DNA of 64,000 bases from Caballeronia sordidicola (GCF_000729995.1 NZ_JNFG01000007.1:62001-126000), one strand, 5' to 3'. Positions 42,355 through 51,967 are shown, numbered from the stretch's first letter. Translations and numbers: made by a program. Notes: generated by a model from the sequence alone, not told the origin.

Positions 42355-43659
42355 TCAACGATCCGCGAGTTTTCCAGAGATGGTTCGCACCAGCAACGCA
42401 CCCAGCACAAGACATACGGCCACAAAATACAGGCCCATGCGATTGTCGTGCGTAGTCACGTTGAGCCATCCCACCGCATACGGCGAGACAAACCCGGCGA
42501 GGTTACCCACGCAGTTGATTCCAGCAATCCCGACGGCCACGGAAGTGCCGGCAAGGAACGACGATGGAATGCTCCAGAACAACGATAGCGCCGACAATAT
42601 GCCCGCAGCCGCCACGCTCAACCAGATCACCGCGAGCGTCGGATGGTGACCCACATAGCCGCTTGCAGCGAATCCAATCGCACCGATCACGGCCAGCACG
42701 GAAAAATGCATCCGGCGCGAGCGAAAGCGGTCCGAGCTCATTCCGGTCAGTATGATCGCGGGAATGGCGACCAGGTACGGAATGGCCGATAACCACCCGA
42801 TTGTTGATACGTCAGTTAAGCCCGAGTCCTTGATGATCGACGGCAACCAGAAGCTGATGCCGTACAAGCCGATGATCTGGCAGAAGTAGACAGCGCAGAG
42901 CTTCCAGATGTGCCGGTCAGAAAGAATAGCGCCGAGGTTGTGATGCGTTGTCTTCTCGGCATCCTCCCGATCGATCTCGCCCGTGACTAACGCTTTCTCC
43001 TCGTCGGTCAGCCACTTCGCCTGCGTGGGACGATCGACCATCAGGGCCAACACCGCAATGCCGCAAAGCAGGGCCGGAAACGCTTCGATCAGGAACAACC
43101 ACTGCCATCCCGCCATGACGGTTGAATGGCTGAAGCTGCTGAGTACCCAGCCCGACAACGGGCCGCCGACTACGCCCGACAGCGGAATCGCGATGTAATA
43201 CACGCCGAGCGCAAACCCCCGTTTTCTCGCAGGAAACCAATAGGTCAGATACAACATGATGCCTGGCGAGAAACCGGCTTCGGCCACGCCCAGAAAAAAG
43301 CGGGCGGCGTAGAACTGCATCGGCGTTTTCACCAGCAGCGTGAGCGCGGAAATAATGGCCCACGTAATCATGATGCGCGCGATCCAGAGACGAGCGCCGA
43401 CCCGATGCAGGATCAGGTTGCTGGGTACTTCGAAAATAAAATAGCCGATGAAGAAAATTCCGGCGCCGAGGCCATAGACGGCATCGCTCATGTTCAGGGC
43501 ACTGAGCATCTGCAATTTGGCAAAGCCCACGTTCACCCGGTCGAGATAACCGCACAGATAACACAGCACGATGAACGGCATGATGCGCCAACTGATCTTG
43601 CGGTACACATCGGTACGCCCCCCCGGCGCCACCAAAAGGGTTTCGCTGATATGGCTCAT
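42355..43659 (-). CDS. MFS transporter, anion:cation symporter (ACS) family
   Basis: A 434-residue 12-segment carrier of the ACS branch that moves phthalate, tartrate, hexuronates or similar organic acids. YLDRVNVGFAKLQM in the first helix and FIFEVPSNLILHRVGAR and FFLGVAEAGFSPGIM are family signatures. GGAGGAG precedes the ATG. It follows the COG4091-type dehydrogenase gene on the same strand, separated by 87 bp that contain a short hairpin. Confidence 0.88.
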   Translation of the reverse strand: MSHISETLLVAPGGRTDVYRKISWRIMPFIVLCYLCGYLDRVNVGFAKLQMLSALNMSDAVYGLGAGIFFIGYFIFEVPSNLILHRVGARLWIARIMITWAIISALTLLVKTPMQFYAARFFLGVAEAGFSPGIMLYLTYWFPARKRGFALGVYYIAIPLSGVVGGPLSGWVLSSFSHSTVMAGWQWLFLIEAFPALLCGIAVLALMVDRPTQAKWLTDEEKALVTGEIDREDAEKTTHHNLGAILSDRHIWKLCAVYFCQIIGLYGISFWLPSIIKDSGLTDVSTIGWLSAIPYLVAIPAIILTGMSSDRFRSRRMHFSVLAVIGAIGFAASGYVGHHPTLAVIWLSVAAAGILSALSLFWSIPSSFLAGTSVAVGIAGINCVGNLAGFVSPYAVGWLNVTTHDNRMGLYFVAVCLVLGALLVRTISGKLADR

Positions 43660-43697
43660 GTCTCCTCCGCCGTCCTTTTCCGGACGTTATAGAGTGC

Positions 43698-43717
43698 GGC
43701 CGGGCGGTCGCCCGGCC
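43698..43717. terminator. GC-rich hairpin between dehydrogenase and MFS genes
   Basis: GGCCGGGC-GGTC-GCCCGGCC forms an 8-bp perfect stem with a four-base loop, in the 87-bp gap of a same-strand gene pair. With no T-run it probably attenuates rather than ends transcription. Confidence 0.45.
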
Positions 43718-43746
43718 AACTTCGATCAGTGATACTGATGATCCCA

Positions 43747-45126
43747 CTACGATGCGAGCTTTTCGGCAGCCACCTCCACACCGAGTTCCTTGCGGAACAG
43801 TGCCTCCATCTCGAGACGCACGCGCACGGCTTCCTTGGTGGCGTCGAAGGCCACGTCGCTCCAGCGAACCGGTTGCCCTGCCGCCACCGGGCGCTGCAGC
43901 ACCATGTTGTGCGCAAGCCCAATGGGCAGCGCGCCCTGGACCAGCGAGTCCACCGCGGGCATCAGCTTGCCGTATACGGTGTGACCGCCCTCGCCGTCCA
44001 GCCGTTCGCCTGCTCGCAGGTCACGCTTCGCAGTGGCCGCAACGTCTCCGTGGAATCCCGTGGTCGCGCCCGTGGCTTCACCACGCACCGCAATGCTCGC
44101 AATCGATACCCCGAGTTCGAGACCAATCAGGTGATACGGCTTGTACATGGCAGCGAAACGTCCGCTCTTGTCAGTCTTGAGACCGTATTGCGCGAAGCAT
44201 TCGCGGACGTAATCGGAGGGCGCTTCAAAAACGGCATAGACACCCCAGCGCAAGTCGCGGAACACCGGACGGCCATCGCGTTCGAGCGACGACACCACTT
44301 CCACGCTGCCTCTATGCGGAAGAATTCCGCCCTCGGAGGCAGGACGCAGCAAGTCTGGCAGGTCGTCGACGCCACAGGGGGGAAACGCCAGGCCGTCGGG
44401 TGGCGGGCGCAGATCGCAGGCGTTCGATACTGCCGCCATTTCCAGCGCCGACTTCGTGCCGTCGAGGAAGGAGTTGAACATCTGCGCGTTGAAGTCGCCG
44501 GAAGCAACCTGCTCTTCCGTGAAGCCGTAATGGCTCCAGACGGTGTCCGGGGTCGACTGGTGAAAGTTCGGCAAATACTTGGTGCCCTTGCCCGCGCAGA
44601 TGACGTTGAAGCCGATCGTGCGAGCCCAGTCCACCAGTTCCGCAATCAGTGCCGGCTGGTCGCCCGAAGCCATTGAATAGATGATGCCGGCTTCCGCCGC
44701 GCGCCGTGCAAGCAGCGGACCGGCAAGCACATCGGCTTCAACGTTCACCATCACAATGTGTTTCTTGTGCTTGCAGCACAGCAGCGCATGATGGATGCCT
44801 GCCGCGGGGCTGCCTGTTGCATCGATGACGATATCGACGTGGTCGCTTGCGATCATTGCATCGGCGTCGTCGGTGATGAAAGTCGAGCCGCTGCGCAAAG
44901 CCTCCGCCCACGAACTCGCCGAATAACGCGCTGCTTCCCATCCGACACGCTGCATGGCGCTGCGTGCGCGGGCCGGCGAGATATCTGCTATGCCGACCAG
45001 ATGAATGCCCGGCGTACGCGGTGCCTGCGACAGGTACATCGAACCAAATTTACCCGCGCCGATCAGCCCTACCCTGACGGGACGCCCTGCTTGGGCACGA
45101 GCTTCGAGCTTCGCGATAAGCGACAT
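43747..45126 (-). CDS. NAD(P)-dependent oxidoreductase with SAF domain (COG4091-type, homoserine dehydrogenase-like)
   Basis: A 459-residue protein starting MSLIAKLEARAQ with AAGGAG upstream of the ATG at 45126. RVGLIGAGKFGSMYLSQ is the Rossmann cofactor motif, followed by a homoserine-dehydrogenase-like catalytic part (VDIVIDATGSPAAGIHHA, VNVEADVLAGPLL). The C-terminal SAF domain contains KRDLRAGERLDGEGG. Family members are often misnamed FlgA because of the SAF domain. The true substrate is unknown; the MFS gene downstream suggests it acts on an imported organic acid. Confidence 0.8.
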   Translation of the reverse strand: MSLIAKLEARAQAGRPVRVGLIGAGKFGSMYLSQAPRTPGIHLVGIADISPARARSAMQRVGWEAARYSASSWAEALRSGSTFITDDADAMIASDHVDIVIDATGSPAAGIHHALLCCKHKKHIVMVNVEADVLAGPLLARRAAEAGIIYSMASGDQPALIAELVDWARTIGFNVICAGKGTKYLPNFHQSTPDTVWSHYGFTEEQVASGDFNAQMFNSFLDGTKSALEMAAVSNACDLRPPPDGLAFPPCGVDDLPDLLRPASEGGILPHRGSVEVVSSLERDGRPVFRDLRWGVYAVFEAPSDYVRECFAQYGLKTDKSGRFAAMYKPYHLIGLELGVSIASIAVRGEATGATTGFHGDVAATAKRDLRAGERLDGEGGHTVYGKLMPAVDSLVQGALPIGLAHNMVLQRPVAAGQPVRWSDVAFDATKEAVRVRLEMEALFRKELGVEVAAEKLAS

Positions 45127-45289
45127 GCTGTCTCCTTTATTCATACGGTTGAATCGCGGTTCGTCACTCGTTCTTCGTACCGGAAACGAGCCGCGCGCCT
45201 TCATCGGGGAAGGACATGAAGCCAAAGATAGCAGCCAACTTTTTGCAATAGAATGGGCAATTCCACAACCGCGCTGTGCAAAAATTCCC

Positions 45290-46186
45290 ATGCGAAGATT
45301 TGACTGGGATTCACTGCAAGCCTTTCTCGCTGTGGCTCGCGCCGGGCGTCTCACTGTCGCAGCGCAGCAAATGGGCGTAGACCATTCCACGCTAAGCCGG
45401 CGCGTTGCCTCGCTTGAGGCAAGCATCGGTGTGCAACTGTTCGAGCGGAGTTCAGTCGGCTTTTTGCTGACGCCCGAGGGAGAACGGCTGATGACCGATG
45501 CCGAGGCAATGGAGAGCCTAGCGCTGCGCATTAACGCGCGCCTGGGCGATCCATCAGCTGGACTGACGGGGACGGTCAGAGTCGGTACCCCTGAGGGCTT
45601 CGGCACCTACTTTCTTGCGCCGAGGATTGCAAAGATCACGGCCATGCATCCCGACCTGGAGATAGAACTGGTCGCTAATCCGCGCATGTTCAGCCTGTCC
45701 AAACGCGAGGCCGATATAGCAGTCAGCATGACGCGCCCAAGTCAGGGGCGAGTCCATGCACACAAGCTCAATGACTATTCTCTTGGGGTTTACGCGTCAC
45801 CTCAGTACCTTCATACGCATGCGCCCATCACCACGTTTCAGGACATCTTCAATCATCCGTGGATCGGCTACGTTGAAGATCTGATGTGGAGTGCGGAGCT
45901 CGACTACCTCTCGCAGATCTCCACGTCGCTCACGCCGTCCGTGCGTATTTCGAATGTGATCAGTCAGGCCGCGGCAGTTGGCGGTGGCGCGGGGATCGGC
46001 GTGTTGCCGTGTTTTATCGCGCGGACCGATCCCACCCTCATTCGTATTCTCCCCGATGAAATTTCGCTCAGCCGCTCCTACTGGCTGGTCACGCATGCGG
46101 ACTCGCAAGACGTAGCGCGCGTCAAGCTCTTAGCAGATTTCATTCGCGCAGAGTGCAGTGCGTCCGGGTTGTTCTGGGTGGCATAA
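45290..46186 (+). CDS. LysR-family regulator
   Basis: A 298-residue LTTR. The start at 45290 gives MRRFDWDSLQAFLAVARAG, the expected N-terminus; the longer upstream frame is not coding. HTH LTVAAQQMGVDHSTLSRRV lies at residues ~19-37, and the effector domain begins near GTVRVGTPEGFGTYFLA. It is divergent from the COG4091-type gene across 163 bp, so it probably controls that gene and its MFS partner. Confidence 0.88.
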   Translation: MRRFDWDSLQAFLAVARAGRLTVAAQQMGVDHSTLSRRVASLEASIGVQLFERSSVGFLLTPEGERLMTDAEAMESLALRINARLGDPSAGLTGTVRVGTPEGFGTYFLAPRIAKITAMHPDLEIELVANPRMFSLSKREADIAVSMTRPSQGRVHAHKLNDYSLGVYASPQYLHTHAPITTFQDIFNHPWIGYVEDLMWSAELDYLSQISTSLTPSVRISNVISQAAAVGGGAGIGVLPCFIARTDPTLIRILPDEISLSRSYWLVTHADSQDVARVKLLADFIRAECSASGLFWVA

Positions 46187-46300
46187 CGCCGGCTGAACGC
46201 CGCCTGCAAATCTAAAACTTTCGGGTTAAATACATCGCGCGTTGCCGCGCCGCACCACGCCTGCGCCCGCAAAAAATCTTGCCAGCTTATTTTTTTCATG

Positions 46301-46312
46301 CTGGTATACCAG
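46301..46312. promoter_or_regulatory. GntR-type operator abutting the gntR start
   Basis: CTGGTATACCAG is a perfect 12-bp palindrome containing the TGGTATACCA form of the FadR-subfamily operator. It ends two bases before the ATG of the GntR gene, where no ribosome site fits, suggesting autorepression of a leaderless or weakly translated message. Confidence 0.7.
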
Positions 46313-46314
46313 TC

Positions 46315-46992
46315 ATGAACCAGATAGAAACCAGTGAAATCCCCGAACCTTACGCGAGCCTTCGCGCGTTGATCGTCGACGGATCGCTTCGTCCTGGCGA
46401 AGCACTTTCCGAACGTAGCCTCGCCGAGCGCTTGCAGGTCGGCCGAACGCCGATTCGTGAAGCGGTCAAATGGCTGGCGCGCGACGGCCTGCTCGAAATC
46501 GTGCCCATGCGAGGCACGTTCGTGCGCGAGATGTCGGTGGCCGACTTGCGCGAAATCCACGAAATGCGCCTCGCATTAGAGGGGATGGCGGCGTTCCTTG
46601 CAGCCCGCCATGGCCCCGGCGCTTCGCTTGACGAAGCAGCGGCAGGATTGCGAGCGTTGGTAGCAGGAGTGGATGCGGGCCGTGCGCTCGACGTCGACGA
46701 AGCGCAAAGCATTGGCTGGGCATTCCACGACGCCATGTTCGAATGCGCCGACAACGGGCGGTTGCGGCAGACCTACCGAAACCTGCGCGATCAGAGCGGC
46801 CTCGCGTTGCGGCGCGTTGAACGCTACAGCGCCGAGCGGACGAAACAGGCGGTGTTGGAGCACCTCGAAATCTACGCGGCCATTCAAGCCGGCGACGCGG
46901 AAGGCGCACGCGGACTTGTCTATGGCCACATTGAACGCGCGATGCACATTCGCCTGAAGTTTCTCGCGCACACGGGCGAAGAAAGGGCGTGA
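46315..46992 (+). CDS. GntR-family (FadR/FCD) transcriptional regulator
   Basis: A 225-residue regulator. The winged helix includes PYASLRALIVDGSLRPGEAL, LSERSLAERLQVGRTPIREA and LEIVPMRGTFVREM. The all-helical FCD domain follows from about residue 80. The ATG at 46315 is just after the palindrome. The symporter gene follows 60 bp downstream on the same strand, then threonine aldolase, so it likely controls uptake and cleavage of an amino acid. Confidence 0.88.
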   Translation: MNQIETSEIPEPYASLRALIVDGSLRPGEALSERSLAERLQVGRTPIREAVKWLARDGLLEIVPMRGTFVREMSVADLREIHEMRLALEGMAAFLAARHGPGASLDEAAAGLRALVAGVDAGRALDVDEAQSIGWAFHDAMFECADNGRLRQTYRNLRDQSGLALRRVERYSAERTKQAVLEHLEIYAAIQAGDAEGARGLVYGHIERAMHIRLKFLAHTGEERA

Positions 46993-47052
46993 CCGTCCTC
47001 GCCGCCGCTTGCCGTTGCTCACATCATCGACACCTGTCCCGGGAGAACAATC

Positions 47053-48336
47053 ATGCGGTCGCAACACGCTCGTAGAAAGATAGCCTTGCCTTTGCAAATG
47101 CTCCTCGGACTTGTCCTGGGATGTGCAGTCGGGTTTTTGTTTCCGCATTTCGCCGCGAAACTTGCGCCGGTCGGGACTGCGTTCGTGCAGGCGATCAAAA
47201 TGATCGTCGTGCCGCTCGTGTTCACCGCGATCACGCTCGGCATCTACCAGATGGGCAATCAGACCCGCTCGCTCGGGCGGGTATCGGCGATCAGCTTCAT
47301 CTACTTCTTCGTGGCGACCGTGATCTCCATCTTCATCGGCCTCGGGCTCAATGCGCTGTTCCATCCGGGCCTGGGTGCGAACCTGGCCGATGCCGCCAAG
47401 CCCGGCCAAGTTGTTGCGGCAAGCGTCGACTGGACCAAGTTCTTTCTCGACATGATTCCCAGCAACATCGTGACGGCCATGTCGGGCAGCAATCTTCTGC
47501 CGGTGCTGTTCTTCGCGGTGCTTCTCGGGCTTGGGCTTTCTTCAGTCGGTAGTCGCGCGAAGCCGCTGATCGACGTGCTGGACGCGTTGATGGCTGCGAT
47601 TTTCAAAGTGACGGACTGGATCATTTCGTTCTCGCCCATCGCGATCTTCGCCATCATCTCGTGGCTCTTCGCCACCCAGGGAATTGGAACGCTGCTGTCG
47701 CTCGTGAAACTGGTCGGGGTGATGTATCTCGGCCTTGCGCTGCTTCTCGTGATCTTCGCGATCGTCCTGAAGGCGATCGGTGAAAAGCCTTTGCTGGTCA
47801 CGCGGCAGATCAGCGAACCCGTACTGCTGGCGTTCGCCACGCGCTCGTCGGAAGCGAGCCTGCCGCTGCATATGGAGAAGCTCGTCAAGATGGGCGTGCC
47901 GAAAGCCGTCGCATCCGTGGTGCTGCCGCTCGGCTATGCGTTCAATCGCGACGGCTCGATCATGTACTTTGCGCTCGCGGTGGGTTTCCTCGCGGACGCA
48001 TATCGCATTCCGCTCGACTGGCACACGCTGTTGTCCATCGTCATCGTCACCACGCTTGCCAGCAAGGGCAGCGCAAACGTGCCCTCAGGCGGCCTCGTGG
48101 CGGTTGCGATGGTGCTGAGCACGATCGGCGTTCCGGTAGAGGCACTGGCGATCATTGCGGGCGTCGATGCGTTTCTTGACATGGGCCGCACGGCGATCAA
48201 CGTCTATAGCAACACGGTGGCCGTCAAGCTGGTGATGAAGCTGGCGCACGTCGCTTATGAGCAGCCTGCGAGCGAGCCTGAAACGGAGTCAAGTTCGCCG
48301 CAGCACGCAACCGGCGCGCCGAGGGGGCTTGCATGA
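47053..48336 (+). CDS. Dicarboxylate/amino acid:cation symporter (DAACS family)
   Basis: A 427-residue carrier of the glutamate transporter fold. FVQAIKMIVVPLVFTAITLGI marks an early helix; the re-entrant hairpin serine-rich motif appears as ATRSSEASLPL, and LPLGYAFNRDGSIMYF and SGGLVAVAMVL are the substrate- and Na+-binding segments. GGGAG precedes the ATG. It overlaps the threonine aldolase gene by four bases, so the imported substrate is probably an amino acid or hydroxy-dicarboxylate that the aldolase acts on. Confidence 0.87.
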   Translation: MRSQHARRKIALPLQMLLGLVLGCAVGFLFPHFAAKLAPVGTAFVQAIKMIVVPLVFTAITLGIYQMGNQTRSLGRVSAISFIYFFVATVISIFIGLGLNALFHPGLGANLADAAKPGQVVAASVDWTKFFLDMIPSNIVTAMSGSNLLPVLFFAVLLGLGLSSVGSRAKPLIDVLDALMAAIFKVTDWIISFSPIAIFAIISWLFATQGIGTLLSLVKLVGVMYLGLALLLVIFAIVLKAIGEKPLLVTRQISEPVLLAFATRSSEASLPLHMEKLVKMGVPKAVASVVLPLGYAFNRDGSIMYFALAVGFLADAYRIPLDWHTLLSIVIVTTLASKGSANVPSGGLVAVAMVLSTIGVPVEALAIIAGVDAFLDMGRTAINVYSNTVAVKLVMKLAHVAYEQPASEPETESSSPQHATGAPRGLA

Positions 48337-49364
48337 CCGGCATGATCGATCTGCGCAGCGATACCGTTACGCGTCCCACTGACGCCATGTGGGACGCGAT
48401 GCGCGAAGCGTCGCTCGGCGACGACACGCTGGAAGGCGACGCGACCGTCCAGGCGCTGGAACAGGAAGCGGCGGCGTTGTTGGGCAAAGAGGCCGCACTC
48501 TTCGTATGCAGCGGCACGATGGGCAATGTGCTGGCGACGCTGGTTCATGCGAGCCGCGGCGGTGAAGCCGTCCTCGACCAGCACGCGCACATGGCCAACT
48601 CGGAAGGCGGCGGCGTCTCCCGGCTTGCGGGACTGTTCTGTCGCACGATTGCTTCGCATCGCGGGGAGATGGATCTGGACCTCCTGAGCGAAAACGTTCG
48701 CGGCGGCTATTCGCGCTACGGCGAACCGACGGCAATGGTTGCCATCGAAACAAGCCACAATGCCGCGGGCGGTTGCGTTCAAGGGCTCGACTATATGGCG
48801 CGGGTAGCAGGCATTGCACGTGAGCGAGGCGCTGCCGTTCATATGGATGGCGCACGTCTGTTCAATGCGGCGCTCGCGCTAGGCGTCGATGCCCGTGAGA
48901 TTGCCCTGCATGGCGATAGCGTCACGTTCTGCCTGTCGAAAGGGCTGAGTGCTCCAATGGGCTCGGTGTTGCTGGGTTCGCGCGAATTCATCGAACGGGC
49001 GAGGACGCTGCGCCGCACGATTGGCGGCGGACTGAGGCAAGCGGGCATCATGGCCGCCGCCGGTTTGGTTGCGTTGCGGACGATGCCCGCGAAGCTTGCC
49101 GAGGATCATCGGCGCACGATCTTGCTTTGGGAAAGGCTGCAGAGCAACTCGCGCGTGGAGACTGACCGGCAAGCGCCACAAACCAATATCCTGCGGCTGG
49201 CCGTGCGGAACGGCCGGGCGGAGGACTATGTGCAACGGCTCGCGACTCAAGGAGTCGCAGTGCGGGCGAGCGGCCGCCAGGCGATGCGTCTTGTGGTTCA
49301 CCGGCATATCGACGATGCAGCCATTGATGCAGTGAGCGACGCGTTCGAGGCGCTGCCTGCATGA
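48333..49364 (+). CDS. Threonine aldolase family PLP enzyme
   Basis: A 343-residue fold-type I PLP enzyme that cleaves L-threonine/allo-threonine or another beta-hydroxy amino acid to glycine and an aldehyde. DLRSDTVTRPTDAMW near residue 6, the aromatic stacking segment FVCSGTMGNVLATL, the Asp-containing VHMDGARLFNAA and the PLP-binding Lys in FCLSKGLSAPMGS are all present. The start overlaps the symporter stop, giving coupled translation. Related enzymes cleave 3-hydroxyaspartate or phenylserine, and the symporter context leaves these open. Confidence 0.87.
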   Translation: MTGMIDLRSDTVTRPTDAMWDAMREASLGDDTLEGDATVQALEQEAAALLGKEAALFVCSGTMGNVLATLVHASRGGEAVLDQHAHMANSEGGGVSRLAGLFCRTIASHRGEMDLDLLSENVRGGYSRYGEPTAMVAIETSHNAAGGCVQGLDYMARVAGIARERGAAVHMDGARLFNAALALGVDAREIALHGDSVTFCLSKGLSAPMGSVLLGSREFIERARTLRRTIGGGLRQAGIMAAAGLVALRTMPAKLAEDHRRTILLWERLQSNSRVETDRQAPQTNILRLAVRNGRAEDYVQRLATQGVAVRASGRQAMRLVVHRHIDDAAIDAVSDAFEALPA

Positions 49365-49392
49365 TGCTTTGGATCGTGCAGAACGATGTCCT

Positions 49393-50799
49393 TTAACGCG
49401 CCGGAGGTTCACCATAAGTCGATGGATTCAGGCTGCATGCAAGACCTTGCCAGTCGACATCACCGGTCTCCCATCGGGCAGCATTTCCCCGAGCGATACG
49501 TTGATAGAGTTGCATCGCCAGCTGGTCGTCCAGATGCCCGGTATCCTGCCCCAGATGTTCAAGCAGAAGCTGACAGCGCAGCGCTCGCACGACGTCACGA
49601 TCCCACACTGCCGCATTCATTTCGCTGTGCCCGAACAGCGAGTTCGCATGCAGGTTGCATGAGCCAATCGTCGCCCACGCGTCGTCGATCAGCATGATCT
49701 TCGCGTGAACGTAGACGTATTTCCGGTCACCGGATCGCGTTTGCCCGGCGATGCCAGTCAACGTGAAATGCTCGTATCGGCCAAGCGCTTCCAGCCGGTC
49801 GAAAAACGGCTTGCGCTCGGGGCGTTGCCGCCACAGGCCCAGATATTCCTCTGGTTCGCCCGGCACAAGAAGCACTACATGCACGCCTCGCCTGAGCGCC
49901 TCCTCGAGCGCATACGCAATCTCCGGCACAGGCAACGCCTGGTTTTCCAGATAGATGGAGCGGCGTGCCGAATTGATTGCCAGCAAGTATTGATTGGTGA
50001 TGGACCGCTCGCCGCCGACGATGTAATACGTAGCACTTCCGGGCGCCGCATGAGGGTCGCGATAACAACCTGCATGCACGTTGCGTTGAATCTGGACGAC
50101 GCTGCTGCCTCGTGCATCGGATAGCTCCGTTGGGAAGGGCAAGCGCTCATCGCTGTCGTGGCCCCAGACACCCAATGGCACGTTTCGCTCGCTGGCCTCG
50201 TTCCATCGCTGCACAAAATTGTGATGCACGTCGCTAGCGGACGGGCCCGTGATTTCGACATAGATGTCGTGACGCTGCGCATCACCCACGTGTCCCGGTT
50301 CGACGGCTGCGAAAGTCGGATTGATCCCGCCGACAAAAGCCGTTTCCGATGAGCGGCCCGCATCGATCAGCCAGCTTTTCTGATGATGACAATAGGCGAG
50401 AGGAGCACGGTCCCAACGGGCGAGAAAACGCGAGCCGCGTGCGGCAAGCAGATCGAAATCCGCGCTCGTGCCGGCAAACGCCTGGCCGTAACTGCTGCTC
50501 TCGGGGTTGGGCCGCCAGAAAATCACACGGACATCCAGACCTCGTTCGACCGCGCGGTCCAGGACATCGAAGATCGAGCCGCGTCCGTCCGACATCTGGA
50601 AAACCGTGGCAATGAAGGTGAACGTGATCCAGACTCTGTGCTGCGCCTGCTCCACTGCTTCGCAAATCCGGCGGAAAGCAGGGCCGCTGTCAACCAAGGG
50701 CCTGAAAAGATTCCCTCCCCGCCTCGGATAGGATCCGTGCGCGATGAACGGAATGTCTTGCCCGGGTTCAGTGGTTGCCGGCGTGTCATGCTGATCCAT
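49393..50799 (-). CDS. Phospholipase D-like protein
   Basis: A 468-residue protein with two PLD half-sites: YCHHQKSWLID and YVHAKIMLIDD, each with His-x-Lys-x4-Asp and a following GGINPTF or GSCNLHANS. AGGAG precedes the ATG at 50799; the earlier in-frame ATG is less good. There is no membrane segment, so it is not a classical cardiolipin synthase. It could be a cytoplasmic or secreted lipase/nuclease or an effector-type PLD (no VgrG or immunity gene seen nearby). It stands alone. Confidence 0.82.
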   Translation of the reverse strand: MDQHDTPATTEPGQDIPFIAHGSYPRRGGNLFRPLVDSGPAFRRICEAVEQAQHRVWITFTFIATVFQMSDGRGSIFDVLDRAVERGLDVRVIFWRPNPESSSYGQAFAGTSADFDLLAARGSRFLARWDRAPLAYCHHQKSWLIDAGRSSETAFVGGINPTFAAVEPGHVGDAQRHDIYVEITGPSASDVHHNFVQRWNEASERNVPLGVWGHDSDERLPFPTELSDARGSSVVQIQRNVHAGCYRDPHAAPGSATYYIVGGERSITNQYLLAINSARRSIYLENQALPVPEIAYALEEALRRGVHVVLLVPGEPEEYLGLWRQRPERKPFFDRLEALGRYEHFTLTGIAGQTRSGDRKYVYVHAKIMLIDDAWATIGSCNLHANSLFGHSEMNAAVWDRDVVRALRCQLLLEHLGQDTGHLDDQLAMQLYQRIARGNAARWETGDVDWQGLACSLNPSTYGEPPAR

Positions 50800-51034
50800 C
50801 AGGCACTCCTTGTCCGCGCAGTTGGCGATGTGGGAAATAGGCCGATCACGATACCGGAAAAGCGTGGCCGTCGACAACGCTATCGGCCACTATCGCGGAA
50901 GTTATCAGAGCCGCCTCATCGCCTCCTGCATGATTCCGAAGCCCGGCAAGTCAAACGCAACCGACACATACCCTTGACTCAACGACCGACACGTTAGACG
51001 ATTGTCGCTGCTCAGACCCTTCCCCCTCCAAACC

Positions 51035-51967
51035 ATGACCGACGACGTACCTGTTTTATCAACACCCTCATCGTCCAGCCGTCTCTCCCTCAACGACGTC
51101 CCCGTCGGTGAGCCTTTAGCGTGGTCTATCGTTAGTGCCGATGGTGTGCTGTTGTTCGATGCCGGCACCACGGTCCCGAGCCAGGCCGTGCGGACATTCC
51201 TGTTCGAGAATTTCGAACCCTACAAGTTTGAAACGGCGACCGAGGACGGCGCGAACGATTCAGCGCATACCGTTCACGCAAGCGCCGAACTGCCGGAAGG
51301 TGAAGAAGCCGGTCATCTCACCCTCGACAATATCGGCCTGAAGATCGGTGCGCGCCTGGGCCTACGGGCGGCAGCCGGCTCTGCCATGTATTCAAGCCGC
51401 CTCATTGGTTTCTCCACGCCGCGAGCGCACCGCGCACACGCGCTCTTCATCACACCGCCGCTGATTTCAGGCCAGCAGCCACTGGACCTTGCGCGTGGCG
51501 AGCAAGTGGGACTGGTCGCGCTGACAACGCGGTCCGTATTCCAGTTTGCCTGCACCGTCGACGCTGTATGCCATGAACCGTTTCACTATGTGGTGTTGTC
51601 GGAACCGGGAATTATCCGCCGCTTACGCGCTCGCAAGTTCACCCGCTTGACCACGCGAATGCCGGCGCATTTTTTCAGCGCGGACAGCGAAGAACGCACC
51701 CCTCAACTTGGCCTGATTCGCGATATCAGCCCTTTCGGCATGTCGTTAGCCGTTGCCGAGCCGAATGCGAAACTCGATGACCGGATCCATTTGTCGTTTC
51801 GTTTCAACACGGACGACACCGATGTCAACATCGATTGCGACGCGATAGTGCGGCATGTCCAAGGGGCCGACGCGCAGGGTAACAACGGTGCCTATGGACT
51901 GGAATTCGAGAAGCTTGAATCGTCGCAGCGCATAGCGTTGAAGTCGCTCATCGCGGAGCAAATCTGA
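51035..51967 (+). CDS. PilZ-domain protein, YcgR-like flagellar brake
   Basis: A 310-residue protein. The N-terminal ~200 residues match the YcgR/flagellar brake region (YSSRLIGFSTPRAHRAHALFI-like segment near 125). The C-terminal PilZ domain carries the c-di-GMP-binding RRLRARKFTRLTTR and the DISPFGMSL (D/NxSxxG) motif. It should slow motility when c-di-GMP is high. The ATG at 51035 was chosen over an upstream TTG; neither has a strong ribosome site. No flagellar genes are in the window. Confidence 0.85.
   Translation: MTDDVPVLSTPSSSSRLSLNDVPVGEPLAWSIVSADGVLLFDAGTTVPSQAVRTFLFENFEPYKFETATEDGANDSAHTVHASAELPEGEEAGHLTLDNIGLKIGARLGLRAAAGSAMYSSRLIGFSTPRAHRAHALFITPPLISGQQPLDLARGEQVGLVALTTRSVFQFACTVDAVCHEPFHYVVLSEPGIIRRLRARKFTRLTTRMPAHFFSADSEERTPQLGLIRDISPFGMSLAVAEPNAKLDDRIHLSFRFNTDDTDVNIDCDAIVRHVQGADAQGNNGAYGLEFEKLESSQRIALKSLIAEQI

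Noticed and set aside
43747..45606. 619-codon reading of the COG4091-type gene with a long N-terminal extension
   Set aside because: The extension runs antisense through the divergent LysR gene; a good ribosome site supports the ATG at 45126.
49393..50799. Type VI secretion effector reading of the PLD-like gene
   Set aside because: No VgrG, PAAR, Hcp or candidate immunity gene is near, so nothing beyond the PLD fold supports it.
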